NCBI GenBank assembly: GCA_963705955.1
Contig: CAVPLH010000006.1
Coordinates: 1 to 64,000, forward strand
Direction: 5' to 3'
DNA length: 64,000 nt
Source of the DNA: WHSW01 sp963705955
Lineage (GTDB): Bacteria; Actinomycetota; Thermoleophilia; Solirubrobacterales; 70-9
The translations under genes were made by a program, and so were the position numbers. Positions 17,086-25,770 of the stretch are shown piece after piece; positions within the stretch are counted from its first letter, which is position 1, and each line of letters starts with the position of its first letter. The notes under the pieces are model-generated. The model was not told the origin of the DNA. It worked only from the letters and a program-made list of their open reading frames with translations, and searched no databases.

Positions 17086-18075
17086 TCATCGTTGCAGCGG
17101 CTCGCGGGCGGGGTGAGCGACGACGGCGCCCTCGGGCAGCTCGGCGTCCTCGGGCGGGTTGAGGATTGACTCGACGACGAAGCTCGGGCGACCCTTGACC
17201 TCGTCGTACATGTGCGCGAGGTAGGCGCCGATGATGCTCAGACACAGGAGCTGGATGCCTCCGATGAAAAGGATGAGGACGATCAACGTCGTCACGCCCT
17301 TGGGCGCTGACTGCGGGTCGACCAAGCGCAGCACGACCTGCACCGACAGGCCGAGGAACGAGGCGCCCACGACGGCAAGCGCCAATCCCGTGATCAGATC
17401 CAGCGGGGCGTAGGAGAAGGACACGATCGCCCGACGCGCCCACCCAAGGTTCTTGCGGAACGAGTTCGTCGTGCGGCCGAACATGCGCTCCGGGCGCACG
17501 TACTTGACGCCGACCTGGCGGTAGCCCACCCACGCGCGCAGGCCCCGGAGGAAACGCTGCCTCTCGGGCAGCGCGTTCATCGCGTCGACCACGCGGCGGT
17601 CGATGAGGCTGAAGTCACCGGCGTCAAGCGGGATCTTGACGTAGGCCAGGCGCCGGAAGGCTCGGTAGAAGCCCTTGTAGAGCAGACCCATAAACCACGG
17701 CGCCTGGCGCCGCACGCGCTCGCCGTATACCACGTCGTAACCCTCCTGCCAACGGGCGACGAAGTCAGGGATCAGCTCCGGCGGGTCCTGCAGGTCACCA
17801 TCCAGGAGGACGACCGCGTCTCCGGTGGCAATCCGCATGCCGGAGGTGAAGGCGCTCTGCGAGCCGAAGGCGCGGGCGTGGTTGATAACGACCACGTTGG
17901 GATCGCGCGCGGCGAGCTCGGCAAGGACCTCGCGCGCGTTGTCGGGGGAGCCGTCGTTGACGAAGATGATCTCGAAATCGGCGTCGATCGAGGCGAACAC
18001 CTTGACCAACCGATCGTGCATGATCGGCACCGCGGGAGCGTCGCGAAAGCAGGCGATGACGGCGCTGATTTTCAT
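17086..18075 (-). CDS. Membrane glycosyltransferase, GT2 family (DPM1/ArnC-like)
   Basis: A GT-A catalytic domain fills residues 1-230: FVNDGSPDNA, DGDLQDPPEL (metal-binding Asp residues) and the QRQ-like RQRFLRGLR. Two C-terminal membrane helices follow at about 232-258 and 270-295. This is the architecture of polyprenyl-phosphate sugar transferases that load a sugar onto a lipid carrier at the inner membrane face. It overlaps the transketolase C-subunit gene by 4 nt. The donor is likely the product of the neighbouring epimerase, by context. Confidence 0.9.
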   Translation of the reverse strand: MKISAVIACFRDAPAVPIMHDRLVKVFASIDADFEIIFVNDGSPDNAREVLAELAARDPNVVVINHARAFGSQSAFTSGMRIATGDAVVLLDGDLQDPPELIPDFVARWQEGYDVVYGERVRRQAPWFMGLLYKGFYRAFRRLAYVKIPLDAGDFSLIDRRVVDAMNALPERQRFLRGLRAWVGYRQVGVKYVRPERMFGRTTNSFRKNLGWARRAIVSFSYAPLDLITGLALAVVGASFLGLSVQVVLRLVDPQSAPKGVTTLIVLILFIGGIQLLCLSIIGAYLAHMYDEVKGRPSFVVESILNPPEDAELPEGAVVAHPAREPLQR

Positions 18076-19019
18076 TCTTGAACGGGGGCAGGCCGGGCCA
18101 CCGGCGCGGCGAGCGCCAGTTCAACCGTCGCGGCGAGGCGTTCGGCAGTGAGGCCAAAGCGGTCCTCGAGGTGGTTCTGTGAGCCCACCCGGCCGCGCGG
18201 CATGCGGTCGACGCCGGCGCGCGCCAGCCGGCACCGCAGGCCGCCTCCGGCGATGATCTCGGCGATCACCGAGCCCAGACCGCCGGTGAGGTAATGCGCC
18301 TCGACCGAGAGCGCAACCGGCACAGACGCCAGCAGCTCGGCCAGGTCGTCCTCGGGGGTGGGATTGAACGAGGACACGATCGCCACCGTCACACCGATGC
18401 CGCGCTCGGCCAGCAGTCGCGCGCCAGCGACGGCCTCGTGGGCGATCGAGCCGATGGCCACGATCGCGGCATCAGTCCCGTCGCCGATCAGCTCGGCGCG
18501 TCCCGGGCGGTAGCGGCCGTCGAGTCCCGGCAGCGGTGCGGCCTTCTTCGAGACACGGAAGTACATCGGCCCGTCGACCGCGGCGGAAGCGCGCACCGCC
18601 GCTTGGGCCTGAGGGCCGTCGGCGGGCACGACAACGGCCATCTCGGGCTGGGCACGCATCACCGCATAGTCCTCCAACGCGAAGTGCGTGACGCCGTTGT
18701 GGCCGTAGTCGAAGCCGCCGCCCACACCGACGACGCGCACCGGCAGGTGGTGAAGCAGCGGGCCGTTGCGGATGAACTCGTACGCGCGCAGCGCGGCGAA
18801 CGTGGCGATCGAGTAGGTGAAGGGCACGAAACCTGCCTCGGCCAGGCCCGTCGCGATGCCCGTCATATTCTGCTCGGCGACACCGCAGTTGTAGAAGCGG
18901 TCCGGAAAGCGCGCCGAGAACGGCTCAAGCACCGAGAAGCCGAGGTCGCCGGTGAGCAGGATGACCCGCTCGTCTCGAGCGGCCAGCTCGGCAAGCTCGG
19001 CCACGAACGCGGTCCTCAT
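18072..19019 (-). CDS. Transketolase-like C-terminal subunit (pyrimidine-binding and C domains)
   Basis: 315 residues matching the Pyr plus C-terminal halves of transketolase: LTGDLGFSVLEPF, the conserved Glu in NCGVAEQNMTGIATG, FEFIRN-like region and GGGFDYGHNGVTH. The complementary ThDP diphosphate-binding half is encoded directly upstream (2-nt gap), so the two would form a heteromeric enzyme. Such split pairs occur in sugar and secondary-metabolite clusters and move two-carbon ketol units. The epimerase and GT2 downstream suggest a role in making an unusual sugar. Confidence 0.88.
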   Translation of the reverse strand: MRTAFVAELAELAARDERVILLTGDLGFSVLEPFSARFPDRFYNCGVAEQNMTGIATGLAEAGFVPFTYSIATFAALRAYEFIRNGPLLHHLPVRVVGVGGGFDYGHNGVTHFALEDYAVMRAQPEMAVVVPADGPQAQAAVRASAAVDGPMYFRVSKKAAPLPGLDGRYRPGRAELIGDGTDAAIVAIGSIAHEAVAGARLLAERGIGVTVAIVSSFNPTPEDDLAELLASVPVALSVEAHYLTGGLGSVIAEIIAGGGLRCRLARAGVDRMPRGRVGSQNHLEDRFGLTAERLAATVELALAAPVARPAPVQE

Positions 19020-19020
19020 C

Positions 19021-19849
19021 TCACCGACCTCGGAGCTCGCGCAGCGCCTGGCCGTGCTGCTCGTCGCTGAGCGGCAGGTAATGCCACTCGATCCGCGACT
19101 CCATGAACGACACGCCCTTGCCGAACGTCGTCATCGCCACCAAGACTTGCGGCATTGCATCCTCCGTGGTTGTCTCGAGTGCCCGTGCCAGCGCGGCGTG
19201 GTCATGGCCGTCGACGACCGCCGGCCTCCATCCAAAGGTCGCGAAACGCTCCTCGATCGAGCCGAGGTCCAGCACGTCGCGCGTGTAGCCGAGGGCCTGC
19301 TGGCCGTCAACGTCGACCAGGGCCACGAGATTGTCGAGCCGATGATGGGCTGCGAACATCGCCGCCTCCCACACCGAGCCCTCGTTGAGCTCGGCGTCGC
19401 TGAGCAACACCACGGCGCGTCGTGGCGAGGCCTGCAGGCGTGCGGCGAGCGCGGCCCCGACACCCAGCGACAGGCCGTGTCCGAGAGAGCCCGTACAGAA
19501 GTCGACACCCTCGAGCGCGTGGTCGGGGTGGACACCGAGCAGGGTGTCATCCGAGCAGTAAGGTGTCGAGCGTGCCCTCCGGAAGGCGTCCGGTGAGCTC
19601 CAGGGCGGCGTAGAGGGCCAGCGCGGCATGGCCCTTCGACAGCACGAAGCGGTCGCGGTCGGGGACGTCAAGGCACAGCTGACCCGCGTACAGGACCGCC
19701 ACCAGGTCCGCGATCGCCAGTGACGAACCGATATGGCCGACGTTCGCCCGCCGCGACTGCTCGATGATCGGCGCGTCGAATTGCTCCGGCAAGGCGCGCC
19801 GAGTCGATCGAACTCGAAACCCCTGTCGACGCAACTTCGCGCGCCTCAC
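19021..19849 (-). CDS. Transketolase-like N-terminal subunit (ThDP diphosphate-binding), one frameshift
   Basis: The N-part (RRANVGHIGSSLAIADL, DRFVLSKGHAALALYAALEL) and the C-part (FCTGSLGHGLSLGVGAA, then the metal/ThDP region ELNEGSVWEAAMFAAHHRLDN) lie in different frames. Removing one T near 19558 joins LDT to YCSDDTLLGVHP and restores a roughly 275-residue subunit. GTG 19849 is the first start; TTG 19792, next to PEQFDAPI, fits the family better. The diphosphate motif begins SD rather than GD, which is tolerated in this group. If the shift is real, the enzyme is dead. Confidence 0.8.
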
Positions 19850-19969
19850 CGGGCGTACCTGGGTGGATGCGGCGACGTCGTTGGCCGTTCGTCTCCGGCG
19901 AAGGACCCGGCATTTCGACGGATGTTAGTCGCCGGGGTGGGATCGGAAGCGGAGGCCTGCGGCCTGCAC

Positions 19970-21892
19970 CTAGCCGTCGCCGGGCCGAGGCACGCGGTCG
20001 ACCACGTAGCCGCCGAACTCGCCGACCCGCTCCACGGGCCGGCGCACGAAGCGCAGCAGCGGCAGGGCGGGCGCCGGCTCGGAGAACCCGCGCCAGAACG
20101 CGAGCACCTCACGATTGCGCAGGATGCAAAGCCTGCTTGTGCCCCTGACGCTGTCCAGCGTCGTCAGTTGGTCATCGCGACCGTACTGATACGGCCAAGC
20201 GCCCGAGAGCAACGGAGGGACCGGCAATTGGGCCCAGAGGTAGAAGCTGTTGAGCCCGGGGATCGAGATGTAGGTGTCGCAGTTGGCTCGCAACACCTCG
20301 GTCGTCGCTCTCAGGGCCTCGACCCTGTCCGGGGCCAGGTGAAGCCGGTCGGCACCCGGGAGCCCGAGCGAGACGCCGGCGTCATAGGCGTCACCGAAGC
20401 GCTCCGACATCTTCGCCAGCGGGCTGAGGCAGAACCAGATCGCGAAGCCGACGGCGGCCGTCGCGGCGGCGGCTTGCGCGACGCGTTGCCGCCGCCCTTC
20501 CGTCGCGAGGGCGCCCGCGACCTCAACGGCGCCGTCGAAGATGCAGAGACCGCCGACGACCACCAACAGCAGCTGCGCCCACCCGACCTGGCTGCCGGCG
20601 ACCGGATAGACGTGCATGATCTGCAGCACCGCCAAGGAGACGAGAAGGACGCGCACGAAACGGGGCTCCCGGCGCGCGTCGCGAGGCGGGACCGCGGCGA
20701 CCCAGGTGAATGGCGCGGCCACCGTGAGCCCGCGCGCCACTTCATTGGCGGCGCCCCAGATCGGCGTCGTCAGAGCGATCCAGATCGCCAGGCCGAACAG
20801 GCCGCGCGCGATCCCGGTCGCCACCATCAGCCTCGGTCCGGTCCGTGCATCCGACCGCCGGCGCCAGGCGACGAAGGTGGCGAGCGCCAGCCCGAGCACC
20901 GCCCATGCAGGCGCGATGCCCGGGATCGGGATCGCAGCGAAAAAGTCGGTCGTCCCCAACGGGCGCAGGAACCAGCCGTCGATCAGCTCGCCCGGAGTCG
21001 AGCCGCCGATGATCGGCACGGCGACGACGAGCATCAGCGTCGCTGCCGCGGCGCCGATTCCCAGGACCACGTCGCGCCCGTCGGGATGCTCGTCGTCCCA
21101 CCGGCCCGAGCTCACCGCGACCAGCCCCAGCAGCCCGGTGACCACGAGCACGCAGAGGCGCAGCAGGTCTGGATCGTCGAGGTGTGGCCAGCAGAGAACG
21201 ACCGGTAGCAGGACGACCGCCGCGGTCAGCGCGATCCTCAGCCGACGCCTCGGCAGCGCACCGGGAGCGAGGGCGCAGGCAAGCGCAACCGACGCGAGCG
21301 CCAATCCGCCCACGTTCGGCTTCAACGTGAAGATCACGGCCGCCGTCGCGCCGATCGCCCCCATCGCCACCGCGGGCCGGCGCTCGAACCCATACGCGGC
21401 GACCGCCACGATCGCGAGCAGCAGCAGCGCGATCGCCGCACCCGGGTGACCCGGCTCGTTGACGTCGGCCGCGAGCACCAGGAACGAGAGCAGCAATCCC
21501 GCGACCGCGATTGCCGGATTGCGCGTCAGGCGCAACAGGACCGCGCCGCAGACCAGGATCGCCGCAAGCCACGCTCCAAGGATCAGAAGCCGGACCCCGT
21601 CGGTGGTCATCGGGATCCCAAGCACGTCCCCTAGGCCGCCGAGAAAGACGAACAGCCCCGGTCCGTAGGGACTGTAGACGTCGCCGTAAACGGAGCCGCC
21701 GCGCAGGTACTCTCGCAGGCCGATCATGTCGAAGCCGCTGTCGTCCTGGAGGTCGAGGCTGCTGAACATCGCCTTGTAGGCGATCTCGGAGACAGCGACG
21801 ACCGCGATCACCAGAACGAGGTAGGCCGCCGCGGTCAGCCAGGGCGATGCCGAGCGCCGCCTCGCCTTCGCGCCCTCCGCGGGCTGGCTCAA
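19970..21892 (-). CDS. Polytopic membrane protein, probable GT-C-like glycosyltransferase or ArnT-like mannosyl/arabinosyl transferase relative
   Basis: About 640 residues with at least ten membrane helices, a first loop containing YSPYGPGLFVFLGG, and a C-terminal roughly 150-residue soluble part ending VDRVPRPGDG. The helix pattern and the outward loop resemble lipid-linked-sugar transferases of the GT-C fold, but no diagnostic DD/DE motif is clear. It lies 120 nt downstream of the transketolase set on the same strand, so a role in surface glycan assembly is plausible. The start is uncertain: TTG 21892 directly precedes the first soluble segment, and homologous-looking sequence does not continue upstream. 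Confidence 0.7.
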   Translation of the reverse strand: MSQPAEGAKARRRSASPWLTAAAYLVLVIAVVAVSEIAYKAMFSSLDLQDDSGFDMIGLREYLRGGSVYGDVYSPYGPGLFVFLGGLGDVLGIPMTTDGVRLLILGAWLAAILVCGAVLLRLTRNPAIAVAGLLLSFLVLAADVNEPGHPGAAIALLLLAIVAVAAYGFERRPAVAMGAIGATAAVIFTLKPNVGGLALASVALACALAPGALPRRRLRIALTAAVVLLPVVLCWPHLDDPDLLRLCVLVVTGLLGLVAVSSGRWDDEHPDGRDVVLGIGAAAATLMLVVAVPIIGGSTPGELIDGWFLRPLGTTDFFAAIPIPGIAPAWAVLGLALATFVAWRRRSDARTGPRLMVATGIARGLFGLAIWIALTTPIWGAANEVARGLTVAAPFTWVAAVPPRDARREPRFVRVLLVSLAVLQIMHVYPVAGSQVGWAQLLLVVVGGLCIFDGAVEVAGALATEGRRQRVAQAAAATAAVGFAIWFCLSPLAKMSERFGDAYDAGVSLGLPGADRLHLAPDRVEALRATTEVLRANCDTYISIPGLNSFYLWAQLPVPPLLSGAWPYQYGRDDQLTTLDSVRGTSRLCILRNREVLAFWRGFSEPAPALPLLRFVRRPVERVGEFGGYVVDRVPRPGDG

Positions 21893-22263
21893 GGCGCACT
21901 CACGCCTGTCACGAGAGCCACCCGCGCCGGTCCGCCACCTGCCGATCCAGGCGGCTGAGGCGATCGAATAGCGCCACCGTGAGAACGTTATAGGCGTGCC
22001 GCTCCCTGCTGCCCGGTGGCGGAGTGAACTGAACGGGCGCGAGACAACCCGGACACGAGCCGGCGTCGCCGGCGGCCCCCGCTTAACCGCGCGGGGCATC
22101 CGAGAAGGTAAAGACCGACCGCCGCGACGCCGAGCACCTCGTTCGACTGCTGTTGGCCCGAAAGCTTCACGCGGTCCGGGTCCCGGCCCCGGAGTCGGTA
22201 GAGGACTGGGACGGCCTGAGCCGAGCCGCGCTCGCCACAATGCGGACGACCTGACAGGGTGTG
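21893..22263. other. Intergenic region, no gene seen
   Basis: About 370 bp between the divergent membrane-protein gene and the AraC gene. I saw no protein-like frame and no strong stem-loop. It should hold both promoters, but none is convincing by eye. Confidence 0.4.
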
Positions 22264-22689
22264 ATGAGCCGAGCCGTCGAAGAGTCCAACCGCCGTTTGC
22301 TGCGCGCCCGCGACGCGATGGACCGGGACTTCGCGAAGCCGCTCGACATCCCGACACTGGCAAGGATCGCCTACGTCTCCGAGGCGCACTTCATCCGCAC
22401 CTTTCGCGCCACCTTCGGCGAGACGCCGCATCGCTACCTGCAGCGGCGTCGCGTTGAGCGAGCGATGTTCCTTCTCCGGGAGACCGATCGCAGCGTGAGT
22501 GAGATCTGCCTCGACGTGGGCTTTACCAGCCTCGGGACATTCAGCCGGACGTTCACCGAGATCGTCGGAGAGCCGCCGACTACCTACCGGTGGCGGGCTC
22601 TCGACTTGCGCGCCGTCCCGGCCTGCTTCGCGAAGGCTTGGACAAGACCGAGCAGTTTTGGAGAAGCGAAACGGGCCTCCGGGGGTTAG
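22264..22689 (+). CDS. AraC-family regulator consisting only of the DNA-binding domain
   Basis: The 141-residue protein has two helix-turn-helix units: LDIPTLARIAYVSEAHFIRT then SVSEICLDVGFTSLGTFSRT, with the family signature ending GEPPTTYR. No ligand-binding domain is present. Its stop is only 9 nt before a VOC gene, which it may regulate. ATG 22264 is preceded by an in-frame GTG at 22261. Confidence 0.9.
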   Translation: MSRAVEESNRRLLRARDAMDRDFAKPLDIPTLARIAYVSEAHFIRTFRATFGETPHRYLQRRRVERAMFLLRETDRSVSEICLDVGFTSLGTFSRTFTEIVGEPPTTYRWRALDLRAVPACFAKAWTRPSSFGEAKRASGG

Positions 22690-22698
22690 CCTCGCCGC

Positions 22699-23157
22699 AT
22701 GCTCAAAGACATCACACATTCACAGGTTTATGTCCTCGATCAGGACGAGGCGCTCGACTTCTATGTCGGCACGCTCGGCCTCGAGGTGAACACCGACGCC
22801 GACCTCGGCTTCATGCGCTGGCTGACGGTGAACGTTCCCGGACAGCCCGAGCACCAGCTCCTGCTGGAGAAGCCAGGTCCGCCGGCCCACGACGATGCGA
22901 CGGCCGAGCAGATCCGAGAGCTGGTCACCAAGGGCGCGATGGGAATGGCCGGGATCTTCACGGTCGACGACATCCACAAGACCTACGAGGAGCTGGTCGC
23001 GAAGGGCGTCGAGTTCACCGAGGAGCCGACGGAGCGCTTCTACGGCACCGACTGTGGTCTCCGCGACCCATTCGGAAACCACCTCCGGATCGGGCAGCCG
23101 AAGGAGGGCCCGATCGAGATCCCGGACCCTGCCGAGTTCGCCGCCGAAAACACCTGA
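22699..23157 (+). CDS. VOC (glyoxalase-like) family protein
   Basis: 152 residues: SQVYVLDQDEALDFYVGTLGL, the second module FTVDDIHKTYEELVAKGVEF and the C-terminal DPFGNHLRIGQP. It closely follows the AraC regulator, giving another regulator-VOC pair in this window. It ends before a strong terminator. The typical VOC ligand residues His and Glu (PEHQLLLE) are present. The substrate is unknown. Confidence 0.9.
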   Translation: MLKDITHSQVYVLDQDEALDFYVGTLGLEVNTDADLGFMRWLTVNVPGQPEHQLLLEKPGPPAHDDATAEQIRELVTKGAMGMAGIFTVDDIHKTYEELVAKGVEFTEEPTERFYGTDCGLRDPFGNHLRIGQPKEGPIEIPDPAEFAAENT

Positions 23158-23180
23158 TCCCGACACCGCCTCGACTCTGT

Positions 23181-23206
23181 GAAGGCCCCGCTTCGGCGGG
23201 GCCTTC
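23181..23206 (+). terminator. Strong intrinsic-type terminator hairpin
   Basis: GAAGGCCCCGC and GCGGGGCCTTC form an 11-bp perfect stem closed by a TTCG loop, 23 nt after the VOC stop. It also lies downstream of the convergent gene at 23260, so it may serve both. Confidence 0.85.
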
Positions 23207-23259
23207 TCGTCGGTGGGAGCCGGTGCCCCGCGGTGGCGCTGCCGGAAAGCGCTGCCGAG

Positions 23260-23764
23260 CTAGATTCGCTCGATCGAGACGAGCTGGTGCGGGTTCAGCG
23301 CCCTGGCGGGTCCTTGCCGCGGACTGAGCCTGACCAGCTGACCAGCCTCGAGCGCCGCCTCGAAAAGTTCCACCGTCTCGTCGAACCCGAGGTCCGTGTC
23401 GAGAGCTTCCTCGAGGCCGGCAAACCGAAGTCGAGTTCCGCTTCCCGCGCCCCCTGCGGAGGCGTCGAAGCGCTCGATCTCCGCGTCCAGTGCGGCGATC
23501 GTCTTCCTGCCGACGATCGGGTCGATCAGACCGGCAAAGTTGAGGATGTTCCTGAGCCGTCTTGTAGGAGGTCACAGCCGCTTCGGTGTCTGGCCCGTAC
23601 ATCCCGGTCGCGCCGGATTCGATCTGCTCTCCCAGATCGATCAGCGCCTGTTGCACGAGGGCGACGTGTGACCCTTGCGCCCCCGGCAACAGATGGGCGC
23701 TGTCGTCGACTGCGCACGCCTCGAGCTCTGCGACTCCGGCGAACCGTCTGGAGGCCAAGGCCAT
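23260..23764 (-). CDS. Peptidoglycan-binding-domain-like protein, one frameshift
   Basis: Residues 30-65 (GAQGSHVALVQQALIDLG, then GMYGPDTEAAVTSYK) match the PGBD repeat fold. A one-base shift near 23570 then restores ILNFAGLIDPIVGRKTIAAL, the end of that domain. An acidic helical tail with two FAGL-type turns ends at TAG 23260. Reconstructed length is about 167 residues. ATG 23764 has a GGAAGG site. No signal peptide is evident, so the protein may act inside the cell or as part of a larger secreted complex. Confidence 0.65.
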
Positions 23765-24067
23765 ATGGATTTTCCTTCCGTTGAAGAACCCGACGTCGGC
23801 TGCGCCCGGTCACCTGGCGAGCGCCGGCAGACTAGACCCTATGTCCAGGTGAACGTCAGGCCGGGCAGCGAGCCCTCAGTCGCCGCGCCACGGCTGCGCC
23901 TTCAACTCCGTCGCGGGCCTCGGCACGCTTCGATCGGCCGACGCCGCTCGCGCTTCGCCTGCAGGGCTGCATCTCATGACTCGCCCGCGTCTCATCCGAG
24001 GCATCCGCGTCTAGATCGGCCGCGGGTTGCTCGCGACCATCGCTGCGTCAACGACGGAAGGAGCGTC
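23765..24067. other. Intergenic region, no gene seen
   Basis: About 300 bp between the divergent PGBD-like and pilin genes. Nothing beyond the pilin ribosome site (GGAAGGAG) is recognisable. Confidence 0.4.
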
Positions 24068-24313
24068 ATGCAGAACTTGGTTGCCCGTGGACACGTCGCC
24101 GCGTTCACGATCGCCCGCCGCCTCCGGCACCGGCTGTGCTCGGAGCGCGGTCAGGGCACGGTCGAGTACGTCGGGCTGATCCTCTTGGTCTCGATGCTGA
24201 TGGTCGGCATGGTCGCCGCGATGAAGGGCTTCAACGGAACCAGCGGCACCGAGATCGCCGAGGTGATCATCTCGAAGATCAAGCAGGCGGTGAACGCGAT
24301 CACCTTCCGTTAG
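24068..24313 (+). CDS. Flp/Fap-type type IVb pilin
   Basis: An 81-residue prepilin: a basic 28-residue leader ends RG, then QGTVEYVGLILLVSMLMVG. The Glu at +5 and the EY pair fit Flp prepilins cut by a TadV-like peptidase. One hydrophobic helix follows, then a short polar tail. No tad/cpa assembly genes are nearby, so the export machinery must be elsewhere. ATG 24068 has a GGAAGGAG site. Confidence 0.9.
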   Translation: MQNLVARGHVAAFTIARRLRHRLCSERGQGTVEYVGLILLVSMLMVGMVAAMKGFNGTSGTEIAEVIISKIKQAVNAITFR

Positions 24314-24386
24314 CCGCCCAGGCTCGCCACCCGCGCGCTTCGGGACCGCTCGATCGCTGCGTGGGTCGAGCCGCGGGGCGGGCGCC

Positions 24387-24719
24387 TCAGTCGGCGAACG
24401 TCAACGTCGTGTCCAGGCCGGTGAGGCTGAATAGCCTGGCGACCTGGCCCCTGGCGGGTGTGAAGCGGAGCCGATGCTCGCCGTCGTCGGAGCGGCCCGC
24501 AGCGACAAACACGCTCAGCGCGGTCGAGTCGACGAAGTCGAGGCCGTCCAGATGGATGACGATCCGAGTCGCGTCGCTGTCCTGGGCTCGACGGAGAACC
24601 TGTTCGACCGCGTCGCGCCCGGTCATGTCGAACTCGCCGGCGAGGCGGATCGTGTAGTTACCGTCGTCTTGGGCGGTTTCGATGGCCAGTCCGCGTGGCG
24701 TCGGGATTCGGTCGCTCAT
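24387..24719 (-). CDS. STAS-domain protein (anti-sigma factor antagonist-like)
   Basis: The 110-residue single STAS domain contains GEFDMTGRDAVEQVL and the phosphorylation-loop motif LDFVDSTAL with Ser65 as the expected kinase target. In SpoIIAA/RsbV systems the dephosphorylated form binds an anti-sigma kinase. No kinase or sigma gene is adjacent. ATG 24719 with a GGAGGT site is chosen over an in-frame start 11 codons earlier. A 12-bp inverted repeat lies in the leader. Confidence 0.88.
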   Translation of the reverse strand: MSDRIPTPRGLAIETAQDDGNYTIRLAGEFDMTGRDAVEQVLRRAQDSDATRIVIHLDGLDFVDSTALSVFVAAGRSDDGEHRLRFTPARGQVARLFSLTGLDTTLTFAD

Positions 24720-24747
24720 CGCGACCTCCAGTCGGTCTCGTTTCGGT

Positions 24748-24783
24748 GTCATGGCTCGAACCCGTCCTGGCTCGAGCCATGAC
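24748..24783. repeat. Perfect 12-bp inverted repeat in the STAS gene leader
   Basis: GTCATGGCTCGA and TCGAGCCATGAC are exact complements separated by 12 nt, ending 29 nt before the STAS start codon. It may be a regulator operator or a hairpin in the mRNA leader. Confidence 0.75.
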
Positions 24784-24954
24784 CTGCTACTTGCGGCCGC
24801 GATCAGGGATCACGTCGACCGGTGAAACCGACTGCCCACCGACCGTAGCAGGGTTTCGGTGGATCGCAGCATCGGCGCTGCACGGCCGCAGCGCGACGCG
24901 ACTGCGCGGGCTGAAGCTGCCGGCGGCCTCACTCCGCGGACTACGCTGCCGAGC

Positions 24955-25704
24955 ATGGTCCTGCACCCCCTTGCCGCGCAGTTTGCGTCGGTCGCGGATG
25001 TCTATGAGCGCGGTCGACCCGAGTATGCGCCGGCGGTCGTGGGAGCACTCGCCGCCGAGCTCGGAGTCGCCCCCGGAGCTCCCGTGCTGGACCTGGCCGC
25101 CGGCACCGGAAAGCTGACGCGGGCGTTGCTCGCCGCGGGGTTCGACGTAGTCGCCGTCGAGCCCCAGGCCCTGCTGCGGGCGAGGATCGCCACCGTCGTC
25201 GGGCGCCGGCGAGTGCGCGAGGGAGTCGCCGAGGCGATCCCCCTGTCGGACGCCTCGGTCGACGCAGTCACCGTGGCCGACGGATTCCATTGGTTCAATC
25301 ACGCAGAGGCGCTCGCCGAGATCCGGCGCGTGCTGACGCCGGGTGGCGGACTGGCTGTGCTCTCGACCGTTCCGGATTGGAGCGCGGCATCCTGGGGGCA
25401 CGAGCTCGGCACGATGATCCAGCGCCTGCGCCCGGAGCACCCGTTCTTCGACGGGCCGTCGTGGCAGGAGGCGGTCCGGACCGTGGGAGGGTGGACGCCG
25501 CCTCGCGAGATCCGCGTCACCACCGATCAGCCCACCGATCCGGCGCAAGTCGTCGCTTACGTCGCGTCGATGAGCTTCGTCGCGGCGCTACCGGACGACG
25601 AACGTGTGGCGTGGCTGGCGCGAGTCGCCGCCCTCGTCGAAGCGGGCGAGACTCCCGCCGAGCTCCCCGTCCTGGTCGTCGTCGGCTTGACGACCCTCGC
25701 CTGA
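24955..25704 (+). CDS. Class I SAM-dependent methyltransferase
   Basis: 249 residues. Motif I is VLDLAAGTGKLTRAL near residue 44 and the acidic motif II VVAVEPQ follows. DGFHWFNHAEALAEIRRVLTPGG matches the UbiE/Methyltransf_11 group that includes many small-molecule methyltransferases. ATG 24955 begins MVLHPLAAQFASVADVYERGRP, the usual start of this subgroup. No neighbour reveals the substrate. Confidence 0.9.
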   Translation: MVLHPLAAQFASVADVYERGRPEYAPAVVGALAAELGVAPGAPVLDLAAGTGKLTRALLAAGFDVVAVEPQALLRARIATVVGRRRVREGVAEAIPLSDASVDAVTVADGFHWFNHAEALAEIRRVLTPGGGLAVLSTVPDWSAASWGHELGTMIQRLRPEHPFFDGPSWQEAVRTVGGWTPPREIRVTTDQPTDPAQVVAYVASMSFVAALPDDERVAWLARVAALVEAGETPAELPVLVVVGLTTLA

Positions 25705-25727
25705 TCGTTCTCTGCCCGGGACAGGCC

Positions 25728-25756
25728 AGGTGTCACGCTGCTCGACAGGTGTCACG
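25728..25756. promoter_or_regulatory. Direct repeat upstream of a methyltransferase gene
   Basis: CAGGTGTCACG occurs at 25728-25738 and again at 25746-25756, an 18-nt period, ending 15 nt before the GTG start. The spacing of nearly two helical turns could suit a dimeric regulator, but it may be chance. Confidence 0.35.
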
Positions 25757-25770
25757 CCGCTGCAGGCCTC

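Noticed and set aside
19733..21208. 491-codon plus-strand frame opposite the membrane-protein gene
   Set aside because: It is extremely Arg/Gly/Gln-rich, and the minus strand carries clear membrane helices.
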